Assembly: GCF_000597865.1 (NCBI RefSeq)
Contig: NZ_CP007452.1
Span: forward strand, 1,185,183 to 1,249,182
DNA: 64,000 nt
Source: Peptoclostridium acidaminophilum DSM 3953
GTDB lineage: Bacteria > Bacillota > Clostridia > Peptostreptococcales > Peptostreptococcaceae
Direction of reading: 5' to 3'
A program made the position numbers and the translations under genes. Positions 34,570 through 44,189 of the stretch are shown one piece after another. The number at the start of each line of letters is the position of its first letter. The first letter of the stretch is position 1. The notes below the pieces were generated by a model, which saw nothing but the letters and a program-made list of their open reading frames with translations, had not been told where the DNA came from and did no database searches.

Positions 34570-35268
34570 ATGAGCGTGAAATCAGATATTTTGGATAGAT
34601 TTGAAAAAGCTATAGGATATGAATTCAGCAACAAGCTCTTGCTCTCTGAAGCGCTTGTGCACAGCTCATATGCAAATGAAAACAGGCACAGGGGCATGGT
34701 CTGCAACGAGAGGCTGGAGTTTCTGGGCGACTCCGTACTGGGCATAGTCGTAAGCGATTATCTTTTTAAAAACACGGAGCTGCCCGAGGGCGAGCTCACC
34801 AAGAAAAGGGCTGGCATAGTCTGTGAAAAATCGCTAAGTGATGCCGGCAAGAAAATAGGGCTTGGAGGATATCTCTTCCTGGGCAAAGGCGAAGAGGCCA
34901 CTGGCGGCAGGGACAGAGCGTCAATAATCGCGGACGCATTTGAAGCTGTTATAGGAGCCATATATCTCGACAGCGGTATTTATGAAGCTTCACTCTTCAT
35001 ATTAGGGCTGCTGGAGGAGACTATAAAGGGCTCCATAGAAGGCAACATATTCAGGGATCACAAGACTGAGCTGCAGGAGATACTTCAGGGGATAGGAAGC
35101 GGCGAAAAGATAAAGTATGAGCTTGTAAGCGAATCCGGACCTGACCACAACAAAAAATTCATGATGGAAGTAAAGTTCGGAGATAAGAGCCTCGGAGCCG
35201 GAGAGGGCAAGACCAAAAAGGAAGCCGAGCAGGAGGCAGCAAAAGTTGCAATAGAGAGGTTTGAGTAA
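34570..35268 (+). CDS. rnc: Ribonuclease III
   Basis: Double-strand RNA endonuclease for rRNA and SRP RNA processing. The signature NERLEFLGDSVLG is near residue 40, the second catalytic part is ADAFEAVIGAIYLD near residue 120, and a C-terminal dsRNA-binding domain ends the protein (DHKTELQEILQG...KKEAEQEAAKVAIERF). 232 residues. It overlaps the next gene in TAATG. The usual rnc-smc-ftsY order is kept with one radical SAM gene inserted. Confidence 0.96.
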   Translation: MSVKSDILDRFEKAIGYEFSNKLLLSEALVHSSYANENRHRGMVCNERLEFLGDSVLGIVVSDYLFKNTELPEGELTKKRAGIVCEKSLSDAGKKIGLGGYLFLGKGEEATGGRDRASIIADAFEAVIGAIYLDSGIYEASLFILGLLEETIKGSIEGNIFRDHKTELQEILQGIGSGEKIKYELVSESGPDHNKKFMMEVKFGDKSLGAGEGKTKKEAEQEAAKVAIERFE

Positions 35269-36335
35269 TGAAGAGGAAGATAATACCCATATTTGTGCCG
35301 CACATAGGCTGTCCGCACGACTGCATTTTCTGCAATCAAAAAAAGATAACGGGTGCGGGAACTGATGTTACGGCCGAGTCGGCAGAAGCCATAATAAAGG
35401 AACATCTGGGCACAATAGATGCCAAAAACTGCATAGTCGAGATTGCATTTTTCGGGGGGAGCTTCACTGCAATAGAAGAGAGCTTCCAAAGAAGCCTGCT
35501 TTCCGTTGCAAGCAAATATAAGCAATCCGGCGTAGTAAGAGACATAAGGCTTTCTACGAGGCCGGATGCGATAGATGAATCAAGGCTTGCCCTGCTGAAG
35601 GAATATGGCGTGACGACAATAGAGCTCGGGGTGCAATCGCTGGATGGCGAGGTGCTCAGCAGGAGTTTGCGCGGCCATACGGGCGAGGATGTGCATGCTG
35701 CAGCAGCGCTCATAAAGGATTGGGGTTTTACGCTGGGACTCCAGCTTATGGTGGGGCTTCCGGGCGACAGCCCCGAAAAATGCCTGGAGACGGCAAGAGA
35801 ATTCATAGATATAGGTCCGGAGTTTGCCAGGATATATCCAACTCTTGTAGTGAAGGATACTGCGCTTGAGCGGCTCCATGCAGAAGGCGCGTATAAGGCT
35901 CTTGAAATCGAGGAAACCATAGAAATCTGCAAGAAACTGCTCGTGCTGCTCACAAGCGCAGGAATAAAGGTAATAAGAATAGGACTCCAGCCGACAGAGG
36001 AGATATCCATGGGCAACCAGGTGGTTGCAGGTCCTTTGCATCCGTCGCTGCGCGAACGCGTTGAAAGCAGGATATTCAGAGACTACATCGAGGCGGCTTT
36101 GCTTTCAAAGGAGAAGGCTGCGTGTCTCAGGGTCTATGGCTCCAAAAGGAATATGTCAAAGCTCGTAGGCAACAAAAGGGAGAACATCTCATATCTTAGG
36201 GGTCTCAGTCCGGCTAGCGTAGAGATGAAGGAAGCACAAATGCCGGATGATGCCATAGCCATCGAAATTGACGGCAAAAAAAGGATTGTTGATATTTCAC
36301 AGGTATATCTCGAGCTAGGCAGGATATACTTTTAG
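35268..36335 (+). CDS. Elp3-like radical SAM protein
   Basis: A 355-residue radical SAM protein with the iron-sulfur ligands in PHIGCPHDCIFCNQ (C-x3-C-x2-C, near residues 15-22), FFGGSFTAI and QLMVGLPGD. It resembles the radical SAM half of Elp3 but has no GNAT acetyltransferase domain. Orthologues sit between rnc and smc in clostridia. The substrate is unknown; tRNA modification is a guess from the family. Confidence 0.85.
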   Translation: MKRKIIPIFVPHIGCPHDCIFCNQKKITGAGTDVTAESAEAIIKEHLGTIDAKNCIVEIAFFGGSFTAIEESFQRSLLSVASKYKQSGVVRDIRLSTRPDAIDESRLALLKEYGVTTIELGVQSLDGEVLSRSLRGHTGEDVHAAAALIKDWGFTLGLQLMVGLPGDSPEKCLETAREFIDIGPEFARIYPTLVVKDTALERLHAEGAYKALEIEETIEICKKLLVLLTSAGIKVIRIGLQPTEEISMGNQVVAGPLHPSLRERVESRIFRDYIEAALLSKEKAACLRVYGSKRNMSKLVGNKRENISYLRGLSPASVEMKEAQMPDDAIAIEIDGKKRIVDISQVYLELGRIYF

Positions 36336-36346
36336 GAGGCGAACAG

Positions 36347-39300
36347 ATGTATCTGAAGAAAATAGAGCTTAGGGGCTTTAAATCTTTTCCGAACAAGACC
36401 GAGATTCTCTTCAACAGCGGGATTACCTCCATAGTGGGACCCAACGGGAGCGGAAAAAGCAATATTTCAGATGCAGTCAGATGGGTGCTTGGCGAGCAGA
36501 GCATCAAAAGTCTTCGAGGCGAAAAGTCGGAGGATGTTATTTTTTCGGGGACGGACTCGAAAAATCCCATGTCATTTGCAGAGGTATCAATAACAATAGA
36601 CAACTGCGATCGCATACTTGACATCGACTACTCTGAAATAACCATAAAGCGAAGGGTCTACAGATCCGGAGAGAGCGAATATTCAATAAATTCCCAGCAA
36701 TGCAGGCTCAGGGATATAAAGGAGATGCTCCTGAGCACAGGTATAGGCAAGGAAGGCTACTCGATAATAGAACAGGGCAAGATAGACGAGATACTTTCAG
36801 GAAACCAAAGCGCCAGACGCAGGCTATTTGACGAGGCTACCGGAATATCAAAATACAGGTACAAAAAGGAAGAGGCCCAAAGAAAGCTGGAAAAGACCAG
36901 GGAGAATCTCGAAAGAATAAACGACATATACTATGAAATAGAAAAGCACATAAGACCGCTAGAGGCGCAAAGAAACAAGGCGCTCAGGTACACTCAGGTC
37001 GAGAGTGAACTCAGAAGCCTCGAGGTCAGGAGCTTTGCCTTGCAGATTAAAAAGCTGGAAGAAGAGCTCAAGGCTGTAGACGAGACTTTGCGGGCCGCGG
37101 AAAACGAAAGCATTCGTCTTGAAGAGCAAAAGGCATGCGAGTATGACGAGTACGCACTTTTCAAGAGCAAGCATGCAGACGCCTGTGAAAGGCTTGAAAA
37201 GTTAAGCCAGGGCATGTATTCCGTCAAGGAGGCCATTGAGAAGACGGCCTCGCAAATCAGACTATACGCTGAAAAAAAATCCAGCGTGCAGAATCTGGTT
37301 CAAAAAAATGACAGTGAGCTTTGCGAGGCAAGGGCTTCCTCAGAAGAGCTCTCTAACGAGCTGGAGCTGTCAAAAGCAAGGCTGGCTGAATTCAAAAATG
37401 AGATGTCGCTACTCATTTCAAGCAGGGACAAGGTGCGGGACGAGAGCAGCCTTAGCTCTTCGGATATTACAAATGGCGAGCTGGAGATAGAAGAGCTCAA
37501 AAACAGGGCCATAGAACTGCTTGAAGAGAAGAATGCGCGCGCTGTCAGAATTTCAAGCGAAAAAGCCATCATTGATGCGGCGCTCAGGCGAAGAGGCGAG
37601 CTGGATAAGGATAAAGCGGAGCTTTGCTCTTTGAATACACTCAGGGAGAATGAAGCGGCCGTCTTGAAAGACAGGCTGGATACTCTAAAGGCTTCCTGCG
37701 AGGAGGCAAAGGCCCAAAACAGGGAAAAAAGAGAAGCTCTAAGCGATGCTTCAAAAAGCATCGCAGAGCTTGCTGAAGGCATCAGGAGCCTGCAGCTTGA
37801 GATAAAGGATAAAAGCTCAAGGCTCGCTGTTTATGAATCCATGGAGCGCCAGCTGGAGGGCTATAACAGGGGCGTAAAGGAAGCGCTCACAAGCGGAATA
37901 GCAGGCATAGAAGATGTGGTGGCTAACATTATTGATGTGGAGCGTGAGCATGAGACAGCTATAGAAATTGCGCTCGGCGCAGCTTTGCAAAACATAATCA
38001 CTACGGACGAGGAGTCTGCAAAACGTACTGTTGAATATCTAAAACAAAAAGGATACGGCAGGGCCACATTTTTGCCGCTGAGCGTCTACGCAAAAAAAGT
38101 CCATGGCGCCCTTGAAATAGGTGAAGGGCTCGAGGGTTTCATAGGAATTGCCAGCGCTCTTGTCGGGTGCAGCGACAAATACAGGCCGGTAGTCGAGAGC
38201 CTTCTGGGCAAGACACTAGTTGTAAGCGACATGGACTGCGCCATAGCGGCAAACAGAAAAACAGGCTACAGGCACAGGCTAGTGACGCTAGACGGCCAGA
38301 TTTTCAATCCGGGAGGCTCAATAAGCGGAGGCTCCGTGAAAAAAGCTCAAAACAGCATACTCTCAAGAAGCAGGATAATAGATGAATTCAAGTGTGAAAT
38401 AGAAAAGCTCCAGAGCGAACTCCTAAAGGCACACTCGCAGGAGGAGAGTCTCAAAACAAACCATGCCCAAATTGATATAGACTTGCGTGCAGGTCTGGGC
38501 AGGCTGGGTGACATTGAAAAAGAAATTCTAAGGGTGAGCGCGCAGATAGAGGGCGCTGTAAGTTCCATGAAGGAATCAGGCGACAAGGCTCAAAGGCTTA
38601 TTGCAGAAAGCGAGCGTATAAGCAGCGAAATCCAAATCCATAATGAGAGAGCCATACTGGCTGAAAAGGAAACAAGGGAAATAGAGCTTAAAATCGCAGA
38701 CATACAGGAGCGGCTTAAAGCAGAAACCGAAACGATAAGGGAAAAAAGCGCAGCAAAAGAGGCCAGCGAAAAGGAGCTCAGCCAAATGGAGGCTAAGATT
38801 GCAGGACTTGAAGCATACATGGCTGCCGGAGAAGGCGAAGTGGAAAGGCTGCGCAGCGCGCTGGAGTCAAAAGGCGCAAGGCAAAAGGCGCTGGAAGGCG
38901 AAAATGCAAGCCTTGTGGCGCAACTGGAGAGTCTTGGCAAGAGCAGCTCAAACTCAGAGGGCGAGCTGGCATACATGGAGACAGAGCTAAGGCAGATGGA
39001 TTTGCAAATCAGCGAGCTTTCAGGCGAAAAAATAATGCTTGAAAAGAGCGTGGAGGAAAAGCTGGGGAATGTCAGAAGGCTCGAGGAAGCATACGCAGCA
39101 TCCAGAGAGGAGCTCATAAAAGCCCAGACAAGAAGAGCAGGCATTCAAAGAGAGTACGAAGGCATATGCGATACATTGTATGAAAGCTACGCGATGACAT
39201 ACGAGGAAGCTTTGCAGGAAAGCCAGGAAGGCGATATTCCAGACAGCGCCAGAATAAGGCAGCTGAAGAGTGAAATAAGGGAGATAGGAAGCGTAAACCT

Positions 39301-39910
39301 GGAATCCATAGAGGAGTATGAAAAGGAAAAGGAAAGGTACGAGCTCTACAAGTCTCAAAAGAGCGATATGGAAAACTCTATTGGTGAGCTTGAAGGCCTC
39401 ATAGAAAGCATCGAGAGCAGTATGACCAGCGAATTCATGGCCAATTTCGAAAAGATAAACTCGAAGTTCGAGACTGTATTTACGGAGCTCTTCGGGGGCG
39501 GAGGAGCGCAGCTTCGGCTTGAGAATCCTCAGGCAGTGCTGGAAAGCGACATAGAAATTGACGTAATGCCCCCCGGCAAAAAATTAAAAAGCATAACTCT
39601 AATGTCTGGAGGAGAAAAGGCGCTTACAGCAATTGCAGTGATGTTTTCCATACTGCTCACAAAGCCGACACCGTTTTGCATACTTGATGAAATAGAGGCG
39701 GCGCTTGACGATTCGAATATAGCAAGATTCGGCGTATTTCTAAAGACGCTCTCGTCCAATACACAGTTTGTTGCAATAACACACAGAATGGGCACCATGG
39801 AGGTTTCCGACTACATATACGGAGTGACCATGGAGGAGAATGGAATATCAAAGCTGCTCACGCTCAAGCTGGAAGATGCAGAAAGGTTTGCAGACGAAAA
39901 AACAAGTTAG
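36347..39910 (+). CDS. smc: Chromosome segregation ATPase SMC
   Basis: Condensin core protein. The N-terminal head has Walker A GPNGSGKSNI near residue 32; two long coiled coils (about 170-510 and 675-1030) flank a hinge at about 515-670 with GYGRATFLPLS and NPGGSISGGS; the C-terminal head has the ABC signature LMSGGEKALTAIA and Walker B FCILDEIEAALDD. 1187 residues, full length. ATG is set by AGGAGG. ScpA and ScpB partners are not in this window. Confidence 0.97.
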   Translation: MYLKKIELRGFKSFPNKTEILFNSGITSIVGPNGSGKSNISDAVRWVLGEQSIKSLRGEKSEDVIFSGTDSKNPMSFAEVSITIDNCDRILDIDYSEITIKRRVYRSGESEYSINSQQCRLRDIKEMLLSTGIGKEGYSIIEQGKIDEILSGNQSARRRLFDEATGISKYRYKKEEAQRKLEKTRENLERINDIYYEIEKHIRPLEAQRNKALRYTQVESELRSLEVRSFALQIKKLEEELKAVDETLRAAENESIRLEEQKACEYDEYALFKSKHADACERLEKLSQGMYSVKEAIEKTASQIRLYAEKKSSVQNLVQKNDSELCEARASSEELSNELELSKARLAEFKNEMSLLISSRDKVRDESSLSSSDITNGELEIEELKNRAIELLEEKNARAVRISSEKAIIDAALRRRGELDKDKAELCSLNTLRENEAAVLKDRLDTLKASCEEAKAQNREKREALSDASKSIAELAEGIRSLQLEIKDKSSRLAVYESMERQLEGYNRGVKEALTSGIAGIEDVVANIIDVEREHETAIEIALGAALQNIITTDEESAKRTVEYLKQKGYGRATFLPLSVYAKKVHGALEIGEGLEGFIGIASALVGCSDKYRPVVESLLGKTLVVSDMDCAIAANRKTGYRHRLVTLDGQIFNPGGSISGGSVKKAQNSILSRSRIIDEFKCEIEKLQSELLKAHSQEESLKTNHAQIDIDLRAGLGRLGDIEKEILRVSAQIEGAVSSMKESGDKAQRLIAESERISSEIQIHNERAILAEKETREIELKIADIQERLKAETETIREKSAAKEASEKELSQMEAKIAGLEAYMAAGEGEVERLRSALESKGARQKALEGENASLVAQLESLGKSSSNSEGELAYMETELRQMDLQISELSGEKIMLEKSVEEKLGNVRRLEEAYAASREELIKAQTRRAGIQREYEGICDTLYESYAMTYEEALQESQEGDIPDSARIRQLKSEIREIGSVNLESIEEYEKEKERYELYKSQKSDMENSIGELEGLIESIESSMTSEFMANFEKINSKFETVFTELFGGGGAQLRLENPQAVLESDIEIDVMPPGKKLKSITLMSGGEKALTAIAVMFSILLTKPTPFCILDEIEAALDDSNIARFGVFLKTLSSNTQFVAITHRMGTMEVSDYIYGVTMEENGISKLLTLKLEDAERFADEKTS

Positions 39911-39920
39911 GAGGAATAGC

Positions 39921-41225
39921 ATGTTCAAAAAATTATTCAACAAGATAACCGGAAAAGGCGAAGAAAAGCCTCAGGAGGTTGAAGAGGCGCTGCAGGAGGA
40001 AGTGGAAACACAAGGGGAAGATGTTCAGGAAGAAGCGCAGGAAGAGGTTCAGGAAGATAGCGCAGAGGAAAGCCTTCAGGAAAGCGAGATTGAAGAGCCA
40101 GAAGCTGTAACTCTCGAAGCTGAAAGCGCGATAGAATATGAAGCTGTTCATGAAGAAAAGCCTGAACCAGAGGAATTAATGCCTGAATCTGGAGAAATTG
40201 AGCCAGCCCAAGAAGAAGCAGAGGAGGCTGAAGCAGAAGAACCAGAGGTATACGAGACTATCGAGCCTGTGACAGCTGAGGCGGAGCCTGCTCTGGAAGA
40301 AAGCGAGGAGGTTGAAAAGGGCTTCAATCTTTTTGCGAGGCTTAAGGAAGGTCTTGAAAAGACAAAAAAAGGCATAACTGAAAAGATCGATGTCATACTC
40401 AAGTCTTACAAGGGAGTCGATGAGGAGCTTTTCGAGGAAATCGAGGAAGTGCTCATAACTTCTGACATGGGCTTTGATACGACCATAAAGATAATTGACG
40501 CGCTTAGAGCCAAGGTCAAGGAGAAGAAAATAATCGAGGCCGAAGGCGTGAGGGAGGCGCTAAAGGAAGTAATAGTAGAGATGCTAGAGGGCAGTGAGCC
40601 GCTTGTCGAGGCAACTCCGGCTATAATAATGGTGGTGGGAGTCAACGGAGTAGGTAAAACGACCACGATAGGCAAGCTTGCCAACAGGTTCAAGAAAGAG
40701 GGCAAGAGTGTCATGCTCGCAGCAGGCGACACCTTCAGGGCTGCGGCAATAGACCAGCTTGAGGTATGGTCTGGCCGCGTGGGCGTAGAGCTCATAAGGC
40801 ACAGCGAAGGCTCGGATCCTGGAGCCGTCATATTTGACGCCATACAAGCTGCAAAATCAAGAAAGGCAGACGTGCTCATATGCGACACCGCAGGAAGGCT
40901 TCACAATAAGAAAAACCTTATGAATGAGCTGGGCAAGATATTCAAGATTGTAGACAGAGAGTATCCTGATGCCAATAGGGAAGTGCTGCTCGTGCTCGAT
41001 GCGACAACCGGCCAAAACGCTATACAGCAGGCCAAGACGTTCAGCGAAGTGGCGGATATAACAGGGATAGTTCTCACAAAGCTTGACGGGACAGCAAAAG
41101 GCGGGGTCATTCTGGCTGTGAAGTCGGAAATAGACGTGCCGGTAAAGCTAATAGGTGTGGGAGAAAAACTAGAGGACCTGCAGGACTTTGATGCGAGGAG
41201 CTTTGTTGAGGCGCTGTTCGATTAA
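39921..41225 (+). CDS. ftsY: Signal recognition particle receptor FtsY
   Basis: SRP receptor GTPase that docks ribosome-Ffh complexes at the membrane. After a basic start (MFKKLFNKITGKG) there is a very acidic Glu-rich stretch of about 120 residues, longer than in Bacillus, then the NG domain with GVNGVGKTTTIGKLA, DTFRAAA, DTAGRLHNK, TKLDGTAKGG and GVGEKLEDLQ. About 434 residues. Start ATG 39921 has TAGGAGG upstream; an open frame further upstream overlaps smc and is not used. Confidence 0.95.
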   Translation: MFKKLFNKITGKGEEKPQEVEEALQEEVETQGEDVQEEAQEEVQEDSAEESLQESEIEEPEAVTLEAESAIEYEAVHEEKPEPEELMPESGEIEPAQEEAEEAEAEEPEVYETIEPVTAEAEPALEESEEVEKGFNLFARLKEGLEKTKKGITEKIDVILKSYKGVDEELFEEIEEVLITSDMGFDTTIKIIDALRAKVKEKKIIEAEGVREALKEVIVEMLEGSEPLVEATPAIIMVVGVNGVGKTTTIGKLANRFKKEGKSVMLAAGDTFRAAAIDQLEVWSGRVGVELIRHSEGSDPGAVIFDAIQAAKSRKADVLICDTAGRLHNKKNLMNELGKIFKIVDREYPDANREVLLVLDATTGQNAIQQAKTFSEVADITGIVLTKLDGTAKGGVILAVKSEIDVPVKLIGVGEKLEDLQDFDARSFVEALFD

Positions 41226-41269
41226 TCGCCGCCTGAGCTTTCAATATGGCTGAGTAGCAAATAAAAGGG

Positions 41270-41298
41270 TTGACAATGACGGGCATCTAATATAAAAT
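41270..41298 (+). promoter_or_regulatory. Promoter of ylxM-ffh
   Basis: TTGACA at 41270-41275, 17-base spacer, TAAAAT at 41293-41298, in the 126-base gap after ftsY. No clear terminator for ftsY was seen in this gap. Confidence 0.7.
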
Positions 41299-41351
41299 AC
41301 TATCTGTAAAGGCATTAAACTTTACACCGCTGTTTTAAGGGAAGTGAAAAT

Positions 41352-41717
41352 ATGGACCTGGATAAAGTAGTGGAAATTTCAGTCTTGTTTGATTTTTATG
41401 GCGAACTTCTCACTGACAAGCAAAAGGACGTAGTCAACCTTTACTACAACGAGGATTACTCGCTGAGCGAGATAAGTGAGAATCTCCAGATATCAAGGCA
41501 GGCGGTATATGATACATTAAAGAGAGCAGTAAAGATACTCAAGGAGTACGAATGCAAGCTAAGGCTTCTAGAAAAGCTCTACAGTCGTAATGACCTTGTC
41601 GAAGAGATAAACGAAGGCCTTGCGCAGCTGGGTGACATGGCAGGAGATGCGGGCTGCAGCGAGATGGCCGATTTGATACAAAGACTAAAAGATTGCTGCA
41701 GGGAGTTGTTGAAATGA
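41352..41717 (+). CDS. ylxM: YlxM family DNA-binding protein
   Basis: A 121-residue protein of the YlxM/P13 family with a sigma-70 region 4-like helix-turn-helix (LTDKQKDVVNLYYNEDYSLSEISENLQISRQAVYDTLKRA). It is associated with SRP in streptococci. Its stop overlaps the ffh start (ATGA), as in many Firmicutes. Confidence 0.9.
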   Translation: MDLDKVVEISVLFDFYGELLTDKQKDVVNLYYNEDYSLSEISENLQISRQAVYDTLKRAVKILKEYECKLRLLEKLYSRNDLVEEINEGLAQLGDMAGDAGCSEMADLIQRLKDCCRELLK

Positions 41718-43063
41718 TTTTTGAAGGTTTAGCAGAAAAACTCCAAAACACGCTTGGCAAGCTTAAGGGCAAGGGTAAGCTTAACGAAAAAGACGTCAAT
41801 GACGCCATGAGAGAAGTCAAGCTTGCGCTGCTTGAGGCGGATGTCAACTTCAAGGTGGTAAAGCAGTTTGTTGAAAAAGTCAAGGAAAGAGCCATCGGCC
41901 AGGAGGTCATGGAAAGCCTTACGCCTGGCCAGCATGTCATAAAGATTGTAAACGAAGAGCTTACAAATCTCATGGGCAACGTCCAGAGCAAAATCAACTT
42001 TTCCTCAAGACCGCCTACTGTAATAATGCTGGTGGGACTTCAGGGAGCAGGTAAGACTACTACTGCAGGCAAGCTCGGAGGCTATCTCAAAAAGCAGGGG
42101 AAAAAGCCTCTGCTGGTGGCATGCGACATATACAGGCCTGCTGCTATAAAGCAGCTCAAGGTGGTAGGCGAGCAGCTGGGGATTCCCGTGTTCGAGCTGG
42201 GAGACCAAAAGAGCCCTGTTGATATAGCCAGGGAAGGACTTGAGAAATCCAAAATTGACGGCAACGATGTTCTGATAATAGATACTGCGGGAAGACTTCA
42301 CATAGACACGGAGCTTATGGACGAGCTTGTAAACATAAAGCAGTCTATAAGGCCGCATGAGATACTGCTTGTGATAGACTCCATGACAGGCCAGGATGCA
42401 GTAAACGTAGCTGAGAGCTTCAATAGCGCCCTTGGAATCGACGGTGTGATACTCACCAAGCTTGACGGCGACACAAGGGGCGGAGCGGCGCTTTCTGTAA
42501 AGGCTGTAACTCAAAAACCCATCAAGTTTGCCGGAATAGGCGAAAAGCTCGACGAGCTTGAACCGTTTTATCCTGACAGGATTGCTTCGAGGATACTTGG
42601 AATGGGAGACATTCTGGGACTCATTGAAAAGGCGCAGGCCAACATCGATGAGAAAAAGGCCAAGGAGCTAGAGCAGAGGATAAGAAAGCAGCAGTTCACA
42701 TTCGAGGATTTCCTGGAGCAGCTCGAGCAGGTCAAAAAGCTTGGACCGCTCAACAAGATACTTGAAATGATGCCGGGCATGGGCCAGATGAAGCAGCTTA
42801 AGGATATCGACTTTGATGACAAGGAGATTGTCAAGGTGCAGGCCATAATACAGTCGATGACAAGGCAGGAGCGAAACGACCCAGACATCCTCAACGCCAG
42901 CAGGAAAAAAAGGATAGCCAGGGGAAGCGGCACAAGCGTGCAGGAAGTAAACAGACTGCTCAAGCAGTTCGAGCAGACAAAGAAGATGATGAAGAAGTTT
43001 GCAGGCATGGAAAAGAGCTTCAAAAAAGGGAGGCAATGCAAAGTTTCCTTTCTTTTAGCATAA
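41714..43063 (+). CDS. ffh: Signal recognition particle protein Ffh (C-terminal end frameshifted)
   Basis: SRP54 GTPase that binds signal sequences and 4.5S/6S RNA. NG domain: GLQGAGKTTTAGKLG, DIYRPAA, DTAGRLH, TKLDGDTRGGAA; M domain: Met-rich LEMMPGMGQMKQL and KKFAGMEKSFKK. As read, the last residues are RQCKVSFLLA with a stop at 43063. Dropping one A from the run of six at 43022-43027 gives a tail GGNAKFPFF that matches the usual Ffh end, with a stop at 43058, so the true end is probably there. About 448 residues. Confidence 0.93.
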   Translation: MIFEGLAEKLQNTLGKLKGKGKLNEKDVNDAMREVKLALLEADVNFKVVKQFVEKVKERAIGQEVMESLTPGQHVIKIVNEELTNLMGNVQSKINFSSRPPTVIMLVGLQGAGKTTTAGKLGGYLKKQGKKPLLVACDIYRPAAIKQLKVVGEQLGIPVFELGDQKSPVDIAREGLEKSKIDGNDVLIIDTAGRLHIDTELMDELVNIKQSIRPHEILLVIDSMTGQDAVNVAESFNSALGIDGVILTKLDGDTRGGAALSVKAVTQKPIKFAGIGEKLDELEPFYPDRIASRILGMGDILGLIEKAQANIDEKKAKELEQRIRKQQFTFEDFLEQLEQVKKLGPLNKILEMMPGMGQMKQLKDIDFDDKEIVKVQAIIQSMTRQERNDPDILNASRKKRIARGSGTSVQEVNRLLKQFEQTKKMMKKFAGMEKSFKKGRQCKVSFLLA

Positions 43064-43104
43064 AAAAATAATCTATATGAAAAATTTGAGGAGGTACAAT
43101 AAAT

Positions 43105-43378
43105 ATGGCAGTAAAGATAAGACTTAAAAGAATGGGTGCGCACAAAAAAACCTTTTTACAGAATAGTAGTTGCAGATTCTCGTTCTCCAAGAGATGGAAA
43201 GTTCATAGAGGAGATAGGTTTCTACAATCCGGTTTCAGAGGCTAAAGAAGTGAAAATAAACGATGAAAAGGCTGTAAAATGGCTTAAAGACGGCGCTCAG
43301 CCAACTGACACAGTAAAGGATCTTTTCAAGAAGAATGGAATACTTGAGAAGTTCGAAGCGGCAAAAAAAGGAGAATAA
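43105..43378 (+). CDS. rpsP: 30S ribosomal protein S16 (apparent frameshift)
   Basis: Ribosomal protein S16. The true start is ATG 43105 after GAGGAGG, giving [15 protein letters not shown], but a run of seven A at 43144-43150 shifts the frame to an early stop. With six A the frame continues as [27 protein letters not shown] to 43378. All S16 marks are then present in about 90 residues. S16 is needed for 30S assembly, so a sequence error is far more likely than a real break. Confidence 0.92.
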
Positions 43379-43401
43379 CCACTTACTAGGAGGTGGAACT
43401 T

Positions 43402-43632
43402 ATGGGTGAATTAGTTAAAATAATTGCTAAATCTCTAGTAGACAATCCATCTGAGGTTTCAGTCAATGAGATTGAAGGTGAGCATTCTCTTGTAATAGAA
43501 TTGAAAGTTGCTGCTGATGATATGGGCAAGGTAATAGGCAAGCAAGGCAGAATAGCTAAAGCCATAAGAACACTAGTAAAGGCGGCAGCCACAAAGGAAA
43601 ACAAAAAAGTAATAGTTGAAATAGTACAATAA
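43402..43632 (+). CDS. khpA: KH domain RNA-binding protein KhpA (YlqC)
   Basis: A 76-residue single KH-domain protein with the GxxG loop in GKVIGKQGRIAKAIR. It forms an RNA-binding complex with KhpB in Firmicutes that affects cell division and length. ATG 43402 is chosen with AGGAGGTGG upstream. Standard place between rpsP and rimM. Confidence 0.93.
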   Translation: MGELVKIIAKSLVDNPSEVSVNEIEGEHSLVIELKVAADDMGKVIGKQGRIAKAIRTLVKAAATKENKKVIVEIVQ

Positions 43633-43636
43633 TAAT

Positions 43637-43665
43637 AAAAAGGATTAGTAATCTAATCCTTTTTT
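43637..43665 (+). terminator. Terminator after khpA
   Basis: AAAAAGGATTAG at 43637-43648 pairs with CTAATCCTTTTT at 43653-43664, loop TAAT, followed by a T. A clear intrinsic terminator or partial terminator ahead of rimM. Confidence 0.8.
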
Positions 43666-43685
43666 GTGATTGGAGGCTGATTTTC

Positions 43686-44189
43686 ATGGGAGTCAACGTC
43701 AAAATTGGCCAGATTGTCAGTACGCAGGGCCTTAAGGGCGAAATGAGAGTCTATCCGCTAACCGACTATTTGGAGAGGTTCGAAGAGGTCGAAGGGGTGT
43801 TCCTGGATGCGGATTTTGACAAGAAGATCAAGATACAAAAGGTCAGATACAAAAAAAATCTCGTAATACTTAAGCTCGAGGGTGTAGACACCATAGAGCA
43901 GGCGGAGATGCTCAGGAACAAGTATATATATGTCCCGAGGGAAAGCAGGGAGCTGCCGGAAGACACATACTACGTCGATGACCTTGTGGGGCTTAAGGTG
44001 TACCTGCTTGACGGCGCCTACGTGGGTGTCATGGAGGATGTCTTCAGCACGGCAGGCGCAAACGACGTATACGTCATAAAGTCCGAGGAAGGCAGGGAAA
44101 TAATGATTCCGGCTGTCGGGGAGTTTGTAAAGGAAATAGATATCCCCGGAGGAAGGATTGTAATCGACCCTATAGAGGGGATGATATAA
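43686..44189 (+). CDS. rimM: 16S rRNA processing protein RimM
   Basis: Assembly factor for the 30S head that binds S19. It has KIGQIVSTQGLKGEMRVYPLTDY at the N-terminus and the PRC-barrel part (YYVDDLVGLKVYLLDG...IMIPAVGEFVKEID). 167 residues. TAATG overlap with trmD shows coupling. Confidence 0.94.
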   Translation: MGVNVKIGQIVSTQGLKGEMRVYPLTDYLERFEEVEGVFLDADFDKKIKIQKVRYKKNLVILKLEGVDTIEQAEMLRNKYIYVPRESRELPEDTYYVDDLVGLKVYLLDGAYVGVMEDVFSTAGANDVYVIKSEEGREIMIPAVGEFVKEIDIPGGRIVIDPIEGMI

